A DNA stretch of 64,000 nucleotides from Rhodovulum sulfidophilum (GTDB taxonomy: Bacteria; Pseudomonadota; Alphaproteobacteria; Rhodobacterales; Rhodobacteraceae): the NCBI GenBank assembly GCA_003241785.1, contig QFPW01000013.1, positions 59,151 to 123,150 of the forward strand. Reading direction: 5' to 3'. The position numbers were made by a program, and so were the translations under genes. The notes under the pieces are model-generated. The model was not told the DNA's origin. It ran no database searches and worked only from the letters and a program-made list of their open reading frames with translations. Shown piece after piece: positions 1-9,279 of the stretch (the first letter of the stretch is position 1; each line of letters begins with the position of its first letter).

Positions 1-50
1 TCAAACCATGGTAGATCAGCCCTGGCAAGAGGATTTTTCGGGAGGACGGA

Positions 51-1016
51 ATGCACGGGCAACGGGTGGTGGTCACCGACAGTGGCTTTGAAGACCTGGA
101 CCGGGAACGGCTGGCGGCGGAGCGAAGGGGAGCCGCCTTCGAGGCGCGGCAATGCCGGACGGCGGAGGAGGTGCGGGAGGCGGTCGCCGGGGCCGCCGTC
201 GCGGTGGTGCAGTTCGCGCCGGTCGACGGCCGGGCGCTGGACGGGCTTTCGCCGGGCGCGCGACTGATCCGCTACGGGGTCGGCTTCGACAATATCGACG
301 TCGCGGCGGCGCGGGCGCGCGGCCATGACGTGGCGTATGTGCCCGATTATTGCGCCGGCGAAGTCGCCGACCACACGGCCGCGATGGCCCTCGCGCTTCT
401 GCGCGGCCTGCCGATCCTGGACAGGCAGGTGCGCGACGGCGGATGGGGCGTCGTGAAGGCCACCCCCGCCATCGCGGCGGGAGGCGACGTCACCGTGGGG
501 TTCCTCGGGCTCGGACGGATCGGCCAGGCGACGCTGGCGCGGCTTCGGGGCTTCGGGTTCAGGTTCGTCGTCGACGATCCGCGGATCGACGAATCGACGG
601 CGGCGGATCTCGGCCTCGGCCGCGTGAGCCGGGCCGAGCTGCTCGGCCGCTCGGACGTGGTGATCCTGCATCTGCCGCTTTGCGACGCCACGCGCCACGT
701 GCTCGACGCGGAGGCGCTGGCGGCGATGAAGCCCGGCGCGCTTCTGGTCAACACGGCGCGCGGCGGCCTCGTCGACGAGACGGCGCTCGCCCGGGCGCTG
801 GAGGAGGGCCATCTGGGCGGCGCCGCCCTCGACGTGTTCGAGACCGAGCCGCTTCCGGCCGAATCGCCGCTTCGATCCGCCCCGCGCCTCCTTTTGTCGC
901 CGCACGCCTCCTGGTATTCGCGGACGGCCATCGCCAGGCTGCAGACGCTGGTCGCGGAGGAGATCGATCGCGCCCTGACCGGCCAGCCGCCGCGCTGCCC
1001 CGTGCCCGCCGTCTGA
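51..1016 (+). CDS. D-isomer-specific 2-hydroxyacid dehydrogenase
   Basis: A 321-residue cytosolic NAD(P)-dependent 2-hydroxyacid dehydrogenase, the usual length for the family. The Rossmann motif GLGRIG is at residues 153-158. The catalytic triad of the family is visible: Arg237 in NTARGG, Glu266 in DVFETEP and His285 in SPHASW. The start is supported by a GGGAGG box five bases upstream. Only 27 bases separate it from a fumarylacetoacetase-family gene, so the pair probably forms the end of an operon whose upstream part lies outside the window. The family interconverts 2-keto and 2-hydroxy acids. The substrate cannot be read from sequence; the CtBP/phosphoglycerate-dehydrogenase-like subgroup is my best placement. 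Confidence 0.9.
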   Translation: MHGQRVVVTDSGFEDLDRERLAAERRGAAFEARQCRTAEEVREAVAGAAVAVVQFAPVDGRALDGLSPGARLIRYGVGFDNIDVAAARARGHDVAYVPDYCAGEVADHTAAMALALLRGLPILDRQVRDGGWGVVKATPAIAAGGDVTVGFLGLGRIGQATLARLRGFGFRFVVDDPRIDESTAADLGLGRVSRAELLGRSDVVILHLPLCDATRHVLDAEALAAMKPGALLVNTARGGLVDETALARALEEGHLGGAALDVFETEPLPAESPLRSAPRLLLSPHASWYSRTAIARLQTLVAEEIDRALTGQPPRCPVPAV

Positions 1017-1043
1017 TCCCTGGCCACGAAGAAGGAAAGCCAA

Positions 1044-1880
1044 ATGAAACTCGTGAGATATGGTCTGGCCGGTGAGGAAAGGCCGGGCCTCGTGGACGCG
1101 GACGGACGGATCCGCGACCTGTCCGGGCATGTCGGCGGCCTCGGGGGCGCGACCCTCGCCCCGGAGACCCTCGCACGGCTCGCCGCGCTCGATCCCGCCA
1201 CCCTGCCCCGCGCGCCGGAGGGCGTCCGGCTCGGGCCCTGCGTCGAGCGCCCGGGGAATTTCATCGCCGTCGGCCTCAACTACGCCGACCACGCGGCCGA
1301 AACGGGAGCCGCCATTCCCGCCGAGCCGATCCTGTTCAACAAGGCGCCCTCCTGCGTCGTCGGCCCGGACGACGACATCCGGATCCCGCCCGGCTCCCGG
1401 CGGACCGATTGGGAGGTCGAGCTCGCCATCGTCATCGGCCGGCGCGCCTCCTATGTCTCGGAGGCGGACGCCCTGGCCCATGTAGCCGGGTTCTGCGTTT
1501 GCAACGACGTCTCGGAGCGCGACTACCAGCTCGAGCGCGGCGGAACCTGGACGAAGGGGAAAGGTTGCCCGACCTTCGGGCCGCTCGGGCCTTGGCTGGT
1601 CACCCCCGACGAGGTCCCGGAGGTGGACCGGCTGTCGATGTGGCTCGACGTGAACGGGACCCGGATGCAGGCGGGCTCGACCGCGACGATGATCTTCGGG
1701 GCGCCGTTCCTCGTCGCCTACATATCGCAATTCATGATCCTGGAGCCGGGCGACGTCATCACGACCGGCACGCCGCCCGGCGTCGGCATGGGCCAGAAGC
1801 CGCCGCGCTATCTGGCCCCGGGCGATATCGTGGAGCTCGGGATCGACGGACTGGGCCGGCAACGCCAGCGGGTCGTCTGA
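1044..1880 (+). CDS. fumarylacetoacetate hydrolase family protein
   Basis: A 278-residue protein with an N-terminal cap region followed by the FAH catalytic fold from about residue 70 (NFIAVGLNYADH). The metal ligands expected for the family are present: Glu124 and Glu126 in DWEVELAIVIG, and Asp155 in CNDVSERD. The late motif TTGTPPGVG is also typical. The family cleaves or hydrates acylpyruvates and 2-keto-4-pentenoate-like acids in a Mg-dependent reaction. An AAGAAGGAAAG ribosome site precedes the ATG. It follows the 2-hydroxyacid dehydrogenase by 27 bases, suggesting that both act on products of one ring- or sugar-acid degradation route. The exact substrate is unassigned. Confidence 0.88.
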   Translation: MKLVRYGLAGEERPGLVDADGRIRDLSGHVGGLGGATLAPETLARLAALDPATLPRAPEGVRLGPCVERPGNFIAVGLNYADHAAETGAAIPAEPILFNKAPSCVVGPDDDIRIPPGSRRTDWEVELAIVIGRRASYVSEADALAHVAGFCVCNDVSERDYQLERGGTWTKGKGCPTFGPLGPWLVTPDEVPEVDRLSMWLDVNGTRMQAGSTATMIFGAPFLVAYISQFMILEPGDVITTGTPPGVGMGQKPPRYLAPGDIVELGIDGLGRQRQRVV

Positions 1881-2110
1881 CCCGGGGCGCCGCGCCGCCG
1901 GCTGGGCGGCCTCCCCAGGAGAGCGGGCGACGCGAGCCCCTGCCCCGCCCGCCGACGAAGGCGCGGGCGGGGATCACAGGGCGCGATGACGGGCCCCCCA
2001 AGAGCGGTCTCGATGGCGATCCGCGACCATTCCGGGCCGCCGCGCGTGGAACGTTTCGGACAAACCGCGGGTTCTCTGGTCTCAACCACCGCGAAAAGGG
2101 GGGATCAGGG

Positions 2111-2530
2111 ATGAAACGCCTTTATGGGACGCTGCTCGGCGCCGGGATGAGCCTGAGCGCGGGCATGGCCTTCGCCGATTGCGCGGCGGAGGTCGCGCGA
2201 CTGAGCGAGGGGATCGCCAAGGACGGGTCGAACGCGCCGCTGGCCGAGACGGCGCCGTCGCCGGCCGAAGCCGCGCCTCCGGCGCGGGCGACCTCGCCGG
2301 AAGGCCTTCAGCAGGACGGGACCGAGGCGCCGCTCGGGGCGAGCCCCGATATCGCGACCTCGGGCCAGGACGCCGCTTCGCAATCCGAGGGCGGCGACAC
2401 CGCGGCGGCGCAGGCCACCGGCGCGGGCGTCGCGCCGCCGGACAAGGCCGAAGCGCTCGCCCGCGCGCGGGCGGCGCTCGACGCGGGCGACGAGCAGGCC
2501 TGCATGGATGCGATCGGCGACATCATGTAG
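2111..2530 (+). CDS. exported Ala/Pro-rich hypothetical protein with a degenerate repeat
   Basis: A 139-residue protein of unknown function. A Sec signal peptide spans residues 1-22, ending in GMAFA before Asp23-Cys24. The mature part is low-complexity and acidic. It holds two copies of a short motif, KDGSNAPL at 37-44 and QDGTEAPL at 68-75, separated by Ala/Pro/Glu linkers. A C-terminal helical segment contains the only other cysteine, Cys131, so a Cys24-Cys131 disulfide is possible in the periplasm. I start it at the ATG after an AGGGGGGATCAGGG stretch, because the open frame upstream gives no recognisable protein. It lies 190 bases upstream of a FecI/FecR/receptor set, but a link to iron uptake is only positional. 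Confidence 0.7.
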   Translation: MKRLYGTLLGAGMSLSAGMAFADCAAEVARLSEGIAKDGSNAPLAETAPSPAEAAPPARATSPEGLQQDGTEAPLGASPDIATSGQDAASQSEGGDTAAAQATGAGVAPPDKAEALARARAALDAGDEQACMDAIGDIM

Positions 2531-2719
2531 CGCCGCCGCCGGCCGCGCGCTTTCGCCCGCCGTCGCCGGAAACGGCCGGGGCGGTCCCCCGCTGCCGCGC
2601 CCGTTCGCGCCGGCCCGGGATCGCGGCGTCGCCAAACCCGTCGACGCCACCGGCGGCGGGGCTTGACGAAGCGTGGGCTTTTCCGGGAAAGGGCATGGCG
2701 GCGCGCGAATGGGGAGGTC

Positions 2720-3232
2720 ATGGCCGACTGGGATCCGCGGGAACTGTTCCGGGGTCACGCGGCGGGCGTCGCGCGATCGCTGCGGCGCGCCGGGCTCAGC
2801 CCCGAGACGGCCGAGGACCTGACCCAGGACGCCTTCCTGCGCGTGCTGCTGCGCGCCCCGGCCGCGCCGGGGCCCGGCGCCACCTTCAATCCGGTCGGCT
2901 ATCTCTACGCCGTCGCCCGCAACCTGCGCGCCGATCACGCGCGGCGCACGCGGCGCGATCCCAGGGTCGCGCTTTCCGAGGCCGCCTTCGCCAACATCGC
3001 CGATCCGGCGCCGGGGGCGGAAACCGTCGTCTACGACCGCCAGCGGCTCGCGCTGGTCGAGGCCGCGCTCGCCGAGCTGCCCCCCCGCACCCGCCACGCC
3101 TTCGAGGCGCACCGGCTGGGCGAGCGGACGATCGCCGAGGTCGCGGCCGAGCTCGACCTTTCGGTCGGCCGGACCTGGGCGCTGATCCGCGACGCCTACG
3201 CCCATCTGCGGCGCCGGCTCGACGAGGCCTGA
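2720..3232 (+). CDS. FecI-type ECF RNA polymerase sigma factor
   Basis: A 170-residue extracytoplasmic-function sigma factor. Sigma region 2 covers about residues 10-75 (LTQDAFLRVLL, then NPVGYLYAVARNL). Sigma region 4 covers about 108-165, with the helix-turn-helix TIAEVAAELDLSVGRTWALI. I chose the ATG that gives the compact N-terminus MADWDPREL; a GGGGAGG box sits two bases before it, which is closer than usual. An in-frame ATG 57 bases upstream would add a basic 19-residue tail and is less likely. The neighbours FecR and a TonB-dependent receptor with an STN domain are the classic cell-surface signalling partners, so it probably transcribes the receptor gene when a ferric siderophore is bound. 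Confidence 0.9.
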   Translation: MADWDPRELFRGHAAGVARSLRRAGLSPETAEDLTQDAFLRVLLRAPAAPGPGATFNPVGYLYAVARNLRADHARRTRRDPRVALSEAAFANIADPAPGAETVVYDRQRLALVEAALAELPPRTRHAFEAHRLGERTIAEVAAELDLSVGRTWALIRDAYAHLRRRLDEA

Positions 3233-3235
3233 GCG

Positions 3236-4153
3236 ATGCCGCGGGGACCGGAGGCCGACGCGCTCTTCACCGAAGCCTTCGATCTCGCGATCCTGCTCCA
3301 GGAGGCGCCGACGCCGGAACGGCTTGCCGCGGCGCGCGCCTGGATCGCGCGCGGGCCGGACCACGCCGCGGTCTGGGCCGAGGTGATGGAGATCCACGGC
3401 ATGGCGGGCAGCGTCCTCGCCGGGCGCCGGCGCGCGCGGCGCGCCGTGACGACCCGGCGCGCGGTGCTCGCCACCGGGCTCGCCGGCCTCGCCGCCGCCG
3501 GGGCCTGGCGGCTGGGGCCCGAGGCGCTGGCGCGGCTGCGCGCGGATGTGACGACCGCGACGGCCGAGGTGCGCCGGCTCGTCCTGCCCGATGGAACCGT
3601 GGCGGTGCTCGGCCCCGAAACCGCGCTCGCCCTCGCCTTCTCCCCCGCCGCGCGCGGCGTAAGGCTGCTCGCCGGGATGGGCTTCTTCGAGGTGGCGCCG
3701 GACCCGGCCGGGCGGCCTTTCTCCGTCGTGGCCGGGACCACGCGGACGCGGGCCGGGGACGCCGCCTTCGAGATCCGCGCCGACCAAGACCCCGCCTTCG
3801 TCGCGGTGGCGCGGGGCGAGGTCGCGCTTTCGGGCGCGGCCGGGACGGTCACGCTCGGCCCCGGCGAGGCGGCGCGGGGCGGTCCGGGGGGCGGGCTCGC
3901 CCGCCTCGGGACCGAAGTCGCGGACTGGCGCTCCGGGATCGCCGTCGCGGATGAGGAGCCGGTCGCGGCGCTCGCCGCGCGCATCGCGCCCTGGCGCGCC
4001 GGGCCGGTGCTGGTCCGGCCCGGCATCGCCGGCCGCCGGGTGAGTGGCGTCTTCGACCTCACCCGGCCCGAGGCCGCGCTCGACGCCGTGGTCCGGCCGT
4101 TCGGCGGCCGCGTGCGGCGGCTCGGCCCCGTTGCCCTGCTCTCGGCGGGATAG
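3236..4153 (+). CDS. FecR-family sigma factor regulator
   Basis: A 305-residue inner-membrane regulator. Residues 1-60 form the cytoplasmic FecR N-terminal domain that contacts the sigma factor (LFTEAFDLAILLQ, then WAEVMEIHG). A basic stretch and one hydrophobic segment follow at about residues 68-95. The periplasmic FecR domain runs to about 195, and the C-terminal part (RRVSGVFDL to LLSAG) looks like the STN-contacting domain. TTRRAVLATGL precedes the membrane segment and resembles a twin-arginine signal, as known for Escherichia coli FecR. It starts three bases after the sigma-factor stop, so the two are co-translated. Its expected role is to relay receptor occupancy to the sigma factor. 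Confidence 0.88.
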   Translation: MPRGPEADALFTEAFDLAILLQEAPTPERLAAARAWIARGPDHAAVWAEVMEIHGMAGSVLAGRRRARRAVTTRRAVLATGLAGLAAAGAWRLGPEALARLRADVTTATAEVRRLVLPDGTVAVLGPETALALAFSPAARGVRLLAGMGFFEVAPDPAGRPFSVVAGTTRTRAGDAAFEIRADQDPAFVAVARGEVALSGAAGTVTLGPGEAARGGPGGGLARLGTEVADWRSGIAVADEEPVAALAARIAPWRAGPVLVRPGIAGRRVSGVFDLTRPEAALDAVVRPFGGRVRRLGPVALLSAG

Positions 4154-4291
4154 GAAGCGGCGCCGGAGAAAAGTTCGGCGCCGGGCTGAAAATCCCGGGG
4201 TCGGATTCGTAGGGGGAGGCAGAGGGACCGGCTACCCACGGCGACCAGGCATGTCCGCCCTTCCACCAAGAAGACGCACGGGACAGATGAC

Positions 4292-6712
4292 ATGCCATAT
4301 CGAACGAAATCGGGGGTACTCGGCGCCCTCCTGATGGGCGCGGCCCTGGGCGGCGCGATCGCGCTTCCCGCGGTCCCCTCCCCCGCGCGCGCGCAGGCGA
4401 GCGGGCAGCGGACCTTCGCGATCCCGCCCGGCCCGCTCGGCGCCGCGCTGACCACCTTCGGCCTCCAGGCGCCCGCCCAGGTCTCCTACCTGCCCGAGAC
4501 GGTCACCGGGCTGACGACGCCGGGCGTGACCGGCAGCTACCCGCCCGGGGAGGCGCTCGGCCTCCTGCTCGAAGGGACCGGCCTGCTCTATGACCTCGCC
4601 CCGGACGGCAGCGCCGTGGTGCGCGCGCCCGGCGCCGGGGCCGAGCCCGAGGACGGCGCCTTCATGCTCGGCACGATCGACGTCTCGGGCGCCTCGGCGA
4701 GCGAGGGGACCGGCAGCTATCTCTCGGTCGGGCTCAGCGCCGTGACCGGCCTGCCGCTCACGCTGCGCGAGACACCGCAATCGGTGACGGTGATGACGCA
4801 GCAGCGCATCGAGGACCTCCAGCCCGACACGATCCGCGACACGATCACCGACGCGGTCGGCATCACCACCAACCGCCAGGGGATCGGCGGCGACAGCGGC
4901 ACCGCGATCTATTCGCGCGGCTTCCAGATCGAGAACTACCTCGTCGACGGCATCCCGAACGGGCTGAGCACCAGCGGCGCGACCGAGGCCTCGCCCCTGA
5001 TCTACGACCGGGTCGAGATCGTCCGGGGCTCGGCGGGGATGATGAGCGGCATCGGCTCGCCGGCGGCGACGGTGAACATGGTCCGCAAGCGGCCGACCGC
5101 CTTCCCCCAGGTCATCGTCGACGCCGAGGCCGGCAGCTGGTCCCGCGCGGGGCTGACGGCGGATGTCTCGGGGCCGCTCAACCCGGCGGGCACGCTGCGC
5201 GGCCGGATCGTGGCGAGCGACCTGCGGCAGGAGAGCTACGTCGATCTCTACACGCGCGAGGATCAGGTGATCTACGGCGTGGCGGAATTCGACCTCACCG
5301 ACAGCACCGTGCTGACGGCCGGCGCGAGCTACCAGAAGATCTTCGAGGACGCGCCGCAGCGGACCGGCTATCCGCTGCGCTTCGCGGATGGCTCGCCGAC
5401 CGACTTCGGGCGCACGCTCAACGGCGCGCCGGACTGGACCTACTACCAGAAGGAGGCGACCAACCTCTTCGTCGACGTGCTCCACGAATTCGACAACGGC
5501 TGGACCGCGAAGGCCGAGCTCAGCCACGCCCGCTTCCAATACGACGCGATCAGCTACTATCTCGACGGCGCCGAACTCCAGCCCGACGGAACCGGCGCCA
5601 CGATCTGGCCGACGCGCTGGATCGGCGACGAGAGGCAGACCTCCTTCGACGCGCGCGCGAGCGGTGACTTCACGCTGTTCGGCCGGACCCACGAGCTCGC
5701 CTTCGGCGTCTCGGCCGCGACCCAGGAGAACAAATCGCCCGACTACGGCGGCTGGCTCGGGCCCTGGACCGGCTTTCCCGGCGCGATCGACGACATCTTC
5801 GCCTGGCGCGGCCACGGCATGGCGGAGCCCGAATTCACCAAGGTCGGAAGCTCCGGCGGCGAGGAGCACAGCTACAGCGCCTTCGCGAGCACCCGGCTGT
5901 CGCTCGCCGATCCGCTGCACCTGATCGCGGGCGTCCGCGTCATCGACTGGGAACGCGAGGCCTGGTCGACCGACGACGCGAGCGGCGTCACGACGCGGAG
6001 CACGCAGAAGGAGGACCTGCTGCCGGTTCCCTTCCTCGGCCTCACCTATGACGTGACCGACCGGCTTTCCGTCTACGGCAGCTTCACGCGCGTCTTCGCG
6101 CCCCAGCAGTACTGGGCCCAGGACGTCAACGGCGACCAGCTCGATCCGATGCGCGGCCAGAGCTACGAGCTCGGCGCCAAGATGGATGTCACCGACGGGC
6201 TGATGGTCACGGCGGCGGTCTATCGCACCGACCAGGACAATCTCGCCGTCTACAACGAGACGACCCAGGCCTATGAGGCGCTCGCGGGCGTCACCACGAC
6301 CGGCGGCGAGCTCGAGCTGACCGGGCAGATCACCGACCGCTGGCAGGCCAACGCGGGCTATGCCTACACGATCAGCGAGAACGCCGACGGGGCGCGCGCC
6401 GTGACCTGGATCCCGGAGCACAGCGTGAAGCTCTTCACGACCTATGCGATGCCGGGCGCCCTGACCGGGCTGACGCTCGGCGGCGGGCTGACCTGGCAGA
6501 GCGAGACGAGCGACGATCTCGAGGGCGGCTATCCGGTGCAGCCGGCCTATACGCTCGCGAGCTTGCTCGCGCGCTACGATGTCAACGAGAACCTGCGCGC
6601 CAGCCTGCGGGTCAACAACCTCTTCGACGAGACCTACTACACCGGCATCAGCGACTATGGCGTCTATGGCGCGCCGCGCAACGTGGTCCTCACGCTTACC
6701 GCGCGGTTCTGA
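4292..6712 (+). CDS. TonB-dependent siderophore receptor with N-terminal signalling (STN) domain
   Basis: An 806-residue outer-membrane receptor. The signal peptide is residues 1-35, ending ARAQA. An STN signalling domain spans about 38-110 (FAIPPGPLGAAL, then GLLYDLAPDGSAVV). The plug domain starts near residue 150 with TPQSVTVMTQQRI and includes RGFQIENYLVDG. The rest is a 22-strand-type barrel ending in the usual terminal Phe (LTARF). The domain order matches FecA/FpvA/FhuE-type ferric-siderophore transducers. A weak 7-bp inverted repeat (4158-4164 with 4177-4183) lies in the 138-base gap after fecR, where a sigma-dependent promoter would be expected. The ligand is unknown. The long open frame on the opposite strand is a codon-bias shadow. 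Confidence 0.93.
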   Translation: MPYRTKSGVLGALLMGAALGGAIALPAVPSPARAQASGQRTFAIPPGPLGAALTTFGLQAPAQVSYLPETVTGLTTPGVTGSYPPGEALGLLLEGTGLLYDLAPDGSAVVRAPGAGAEPEDGAFMLGTIDVSGASASEGTGSYLSVGLSAVTGLPLTLRETPQSVTVMTQQRIEDLQPDTIRDTITDAVGITTNRQGIGGDSGTAIYSRGFQIENYLVDGIPNGLSTSGATEASPLIYDRVEIVRGSAGMMSGIGSPAATVNMVRKRPTAFPQVIVDAEAGSWSRAGLTADVSGPLNPAGTLRGRIVASDLRQESYVDLYTREDQVIYGVAEFDLTDSTVLTAGASYQKIFEDAPQRTGYPLRFADGSPTDFGRTLNGAPDWTYYQKEATNLFVDVLHEFDNGWTAKAELSHARFQYDAISYYLDGAELQPDGTGATIWPTRWIGDERQTSFDARASGDFTLFGRTHELAFGVSAATQENKSPDYGGWLGPWTGFPGAIDDIFAWRGHGMAEPEFTKVGSSGGEEHSYSAFASTRLSLADPLHLIAGVRVIDWEREAWSTDDASGVTTRSTQKEDLLPVPFLGLTYDVTDRLSVYGSFTRVFAPQQYWAQDVNGDQLDPMRGQSYELGAKMDVTDGLMVTAAVYRTDQDNLAVYNETTQAYEALAGVTTTGGELELTGQITDRWQANAGYAYTISENADGARAVTWIPEHSVKLFTTYAMPGALTGLTLGGGLTWQSETSDDLEGGYPVQPAYTLASLLARYDVNENLRASLRVNNLFDETYYTGISDYGVYGAPRNVVLTLTARF

Positions 6713-6714
6713 CA

Positions 6715-6749
6715 CGCCGCCGCGCCGGGCCGCTCCCGGCGCGGCGGCG
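6715..6749 (+). terminator. perfect 15-bp hairpin after the receptor gene
   Basis: Two bases after the receptor stop codon lies a perfect 15-bp inverted repeat (6715-6729 and 6735-6749) with a 5-base loop CCGCT, all G/C. No T tract follows, so it may slow polymerase, protect the mRNA 3' end or need Rho rather than being a canonical intrinsic terminator. Confidence 0.6.
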
Positions 6750-6881
6750 CCGATACCGATCTCCCGGTCATCCGGCGGGGTCGGTCGCTCACAAGCTTCG
6801 TCGCCTACGGACGCGCTCGGGAACCAAAACGCACCCGCCCCGATTGCGTCACCGGAGACTCATGCCGTCCCGGAGGCGAGC

Positions 6882-7610
6882 TTGGAACAGATCTGGCGGT
6901 CCTTCCTGAGCGCGGATATCGGGCTTCCGATGATCGCGAGCCTGCTGACGGGCGTGCTGATCGGCCTCGAGCGCGAAGCCCGGGGAAAGGCGGCGGGGCT
7001 CCGGACGCACGCGCTCGTCTGCTTCGCCTCGACGCTGGTCATGCTCGCCTCGGCGCGCCAGGCGGAATGGCACGTGGCGTTCATTCCCGGCGGGACCATC
7101 GTCGCCGACCCCGGTCGCATGGCGCATGGCGTCCTGACCGGGATCGGATTCCTCTGCGCCGGCGTCATCTTTCGCGAAGGCGCCTCGGTGCGTGGACTGA
7201 CGACGGCCGCGTCGCTCTGGGCGACCGCGTCGATCGGCCTTCTCTACGGCGTCGGATTGTACTGGCTCGCCGTGAGCGGCACCATCCTGACGCTTCTCGT
7301 CCTGTCGCTCCTCCGGTTGATCCAGTCCCTGATGCCGCGGCGCATCGACGCGCGCCTGGTCGTGGTGACGCGGGCGGGCGGCGGGCTCTCGGCCGGCGCG
7401 CTGCGCGAAATCCTGAGCGCGCGGAACCTGCGCGTCGGCGCCATGGCGTGGGACTCGACGGGCGCGGCGGGCCATCTCGAACTCAGCGCGCGGACCTGGT
7501 TCAGCGACGAGCATCAGGCGGACGAGCTCGCGGCGCTGATCGCCGCGACCCCGGGCGTGATCGGCTTCGCCATCATTCCAGCGCGGGACGATGGCTCGGC
7601 GGTCACCTAG
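6882..7610 (+). CDS. MgtC/SapB family inner-membrane protein
   Basis: A 242-residue membrane protein. Four to five hydrophobic segments fill the first 140 residues and carry the family hallmarks LTGVLIGLEREARGKAAGLRTH, GIGFLCAGVIFREG and GLTTAASLWATASIG. A soluble C-terminal ACT-like domain of about 85 residues follows. I start it at TTG because a GGAGG box sits exactly five bases upstream and the next residues (EQIWRSFLS) match the family N-terminus; no in-frame ATG fits. MgtC proteins are linked to growth in low magnesium and modulation of the F-type ATPase. No magnesium riboswitch was recognisable in the 130 bases between the upstream hairpin and the start. Confidence 0.85.
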   Translation: MEQIWRSFLSADIGLPMIASLLTGVLIGLEREARGKAAGLRTHALVCFASTLVMLASARQAEWHVAFIPGGTIVADPGRMAHGVLTGIGFLCAGVIFREGASVRGLTTAASLWATASIGLLYGVGLYWLAVSGTILTLLVLSLLRLIQSLMPRRIDARLVVVTRAGGGLSAGALREILSARNLRVGAMAWDSTGAAGHLELSARTWFSDEHQADELAALIAATPGVIGFAIIPARDDGSAVT

Positions 7611-7628
7611 ATACATGGATCCCGGGGA

Positions 7629-9266
7629 TCACTGAGGGATCCCGATGACGGGCTCGGCCGCCGTCACGGAAGATCCGTCCGCGCGGGCCGGCGTCTCCGC
7701 CGCGAGGGCGCGGAGCGCGGACCAATAGCGCGCGGCGGGCATGGTCTCGGCGCGCGCCCGCGCGGCGAGCCGGGCGTAGCGGGCCGGATCGGGGGCGCGG
7801 TCGGCGGCGGCGCCGAGGCGCGCCCAGGCGAAGCCGAGCGCGACGGTCGCGGTCAGCTTCATGAAGGCATGCGCCGCCGCCTCCGGCCGTTCGGCCGCGA
7901 GCTGCGCGCGGCGCGCCTCCTGCCAGAGCCCGAGCGGCCCGGCGATCTCCGGCGCCTCCGCCATCAGCGCCGCGAAGGCCTCGGCCCCGGCGCCCCCGGC
8001 GTGGGTCAGGCCGCGGGTGGCGAGCGCCCGGGCATGGATGCCGTTCGCGCCTTCGTAGATCGCCGTCACCCGCGCGTCGCGCCAGGTCTGCTCGACCCGG
8101 TACTCGCGCAGATAGCCATAGCCGCCGAGGATCTGGATCGCGAGATCGGCGGCGGAGATCCCCGCCTCGGTGCAGAGGACCTTGCAGACCGGGGTCAGGA
8201 AATCGACGAGCGGCGTGTCGCCCCGGGCGGCGAGCTCGACCTGGGCGATCTGCGCGAGGAGACGCCCGCCGAGCGCCGCGATCTCGGCGGTGTCGAGCAT
8301 CCGCGCCACGTCGGCGTGCGCCCCGATCGGGGCGCCGCCCTGGCGCCGCTCGGCGGCGTAGCGCCGGGCGACGTCCACCGCCCGCGCCGCGTGCGCCACG
8401 CCCTGCGCCGCCACGTCGAGCCGGGCGTGGTTCATCATGGTGAACATCGCGCGGAGCCCGCCCCCCTCGGCGCCGATGATCTCGGCCGGCGCGCCCTCGA
8501 AGGCGAGCTGGCAGGTCGGGGAAGCGTGGAGCCCCATCTTCTCCTCGATCCGTGTCACCGCGACCGGCGTCCGCGCGCCCGAGGCGTCGTGCGAGGGCAC
8601 GAGAAAGAGCCCGAGGCCGCGGGTGCCCGAGTCCGCCGCCCCGGTCCGCGCAAGCACGAGATGCAGGATGCGCGGCGTCAGATCCTGGTCGCCGCCGGAG
8701 ATGAAGATCTTCTCCCCCGCGATCCGCCAGGCGTCGCCGTCCCGGATCGCCCGGGTCCGGAGCCCGGAGAGATCCGACCCGGCGCCGGGCTCGGTGATCG
8801 CCATCGTCGCGAGCCATTCGCCGGAGGCGAGGCGCGGCAGCCAGCATGCCTTCTGCGTCTCCGTGCCGAAGGCGAGGATGGTGCGCGCGGCGCCGGGAAC
8901 GAGCGCCGTCACCATCTGGAGCGCGTGGTTCGCCCCGGCGAAGATCTCGCTCGCCGCGCCGAGCAGCGGACCGGGCAGGCCCTGGCCGCCCCGATCCTCC
9001 GGCAGGCCGATCGCGTGCCAGCCCTGCTCGACCAGCGCGGCCCATGCGGCCGCGAAGCCTTCGGGCATCGTCACGCGCCCCGCCTCGAGCCGGCAGCCCT
9101 CGCGGTCGCCCGGCTCGTCGAGCGGGGCGATCTCGCCCTCGGCGAACCGCGCGAACTGGGTCAGCACCTCGCGCGCGAGCTCCTCGTCCCAATCCGGCAG
9201 CCGGCCGGCCCCGGCGAGATCGAGCGCGAAGAGGATGTCATCGACGGGCGCCTGAAACGCGATCAT
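7629..9266 (-). CDS. acyl-CoA dehydrogenase, DmdC-like
   Basis: A 545-residue FAD enzyme. The FAD/substrate signature MAITEPGAGSDLSGLRT lies near residues 172-188, and EKMGLHASPTCQLAF follows in the beta domain. The IYEGANGIHARAL motif near 430 carries the candidate catalytic glutamate. It also has the N-terminal extension and C-terminal roughly 120-residue tail typical of the longer DmdC/FadE-like group (3-methylmercaptopropionyl-CoA dehydrogenase family), rather than the 380-residue short-chain enzymes. It is the last gene of a minus-strand operon headed by a MarR regulator and an aromatic-acid permease, 13 bases after an amidohydrolase gene. In that context it may oxidise an arylpropanoyl-CoA rather than a DMSP product. 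The substrate is inferred only from neighbours. Confidence 0.85.
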   Translation of the reverse strand: MIAFQAPVDDILFALDLAGAGRLPDWDEELAREVLTQFARFAEGEIAPLDEPGDREGCRLEAGRVTMPEGFAAAWAALVEQGWHAIGLPEDRGGQGLPGPLLGAASEIFAGANHALQMVTALVPGAARTILAFGTETQKACWLPRLASGEWLATMAITEPGAGSDLSGLRTRAIRDGDAWRIAGEKIFISGGDQDLTPRILHLVLARTGAADSGTRGLGLFLVPSHDASGARTPVAVTRIEEKMGLHASPTCQLAFEGAPAEIIGAEGGGLRAMFTMMNHARLDVAAQGVAHAARAVDVARRYAAERRQGGAPIGAHADVARMLDTAEIAALGGRLLAQIAQVELAARGDTPLVDFLTPVCKVLCTEAGISAADLAIQILGGYGYLREYRVEQTWRDARVTAIYEGANGIHARALATRGLTHAGGAGAEAFAALMAEAPEIAGPLGLWQEARRAQLAAERPEAAAHAFMKLTATVALGFAWARLGAAADRAPDPARYARLAARARAETMPAARYWSALRALAAETPARADGSSVTAAEPVIGIPQ

Positions 9267-9279
9267 CGGTGTGCTCCGT

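Noticed and set aside
4232..6715. An 827-codon open frame antisense to the siderophore receptor gene
   Set aside because: It is a codon-bias shadow of a GC-rich gene. It has no family motifs, no ribosome site, and the opposite strand encodes a full receptor with all expected domains.
6750..6881. Magnesium-sensing leader (M-box or mgtA-type riboswitch) before the MgtC gene
   Set aside because: The leader is short and I could not find the conserved stem pattern.
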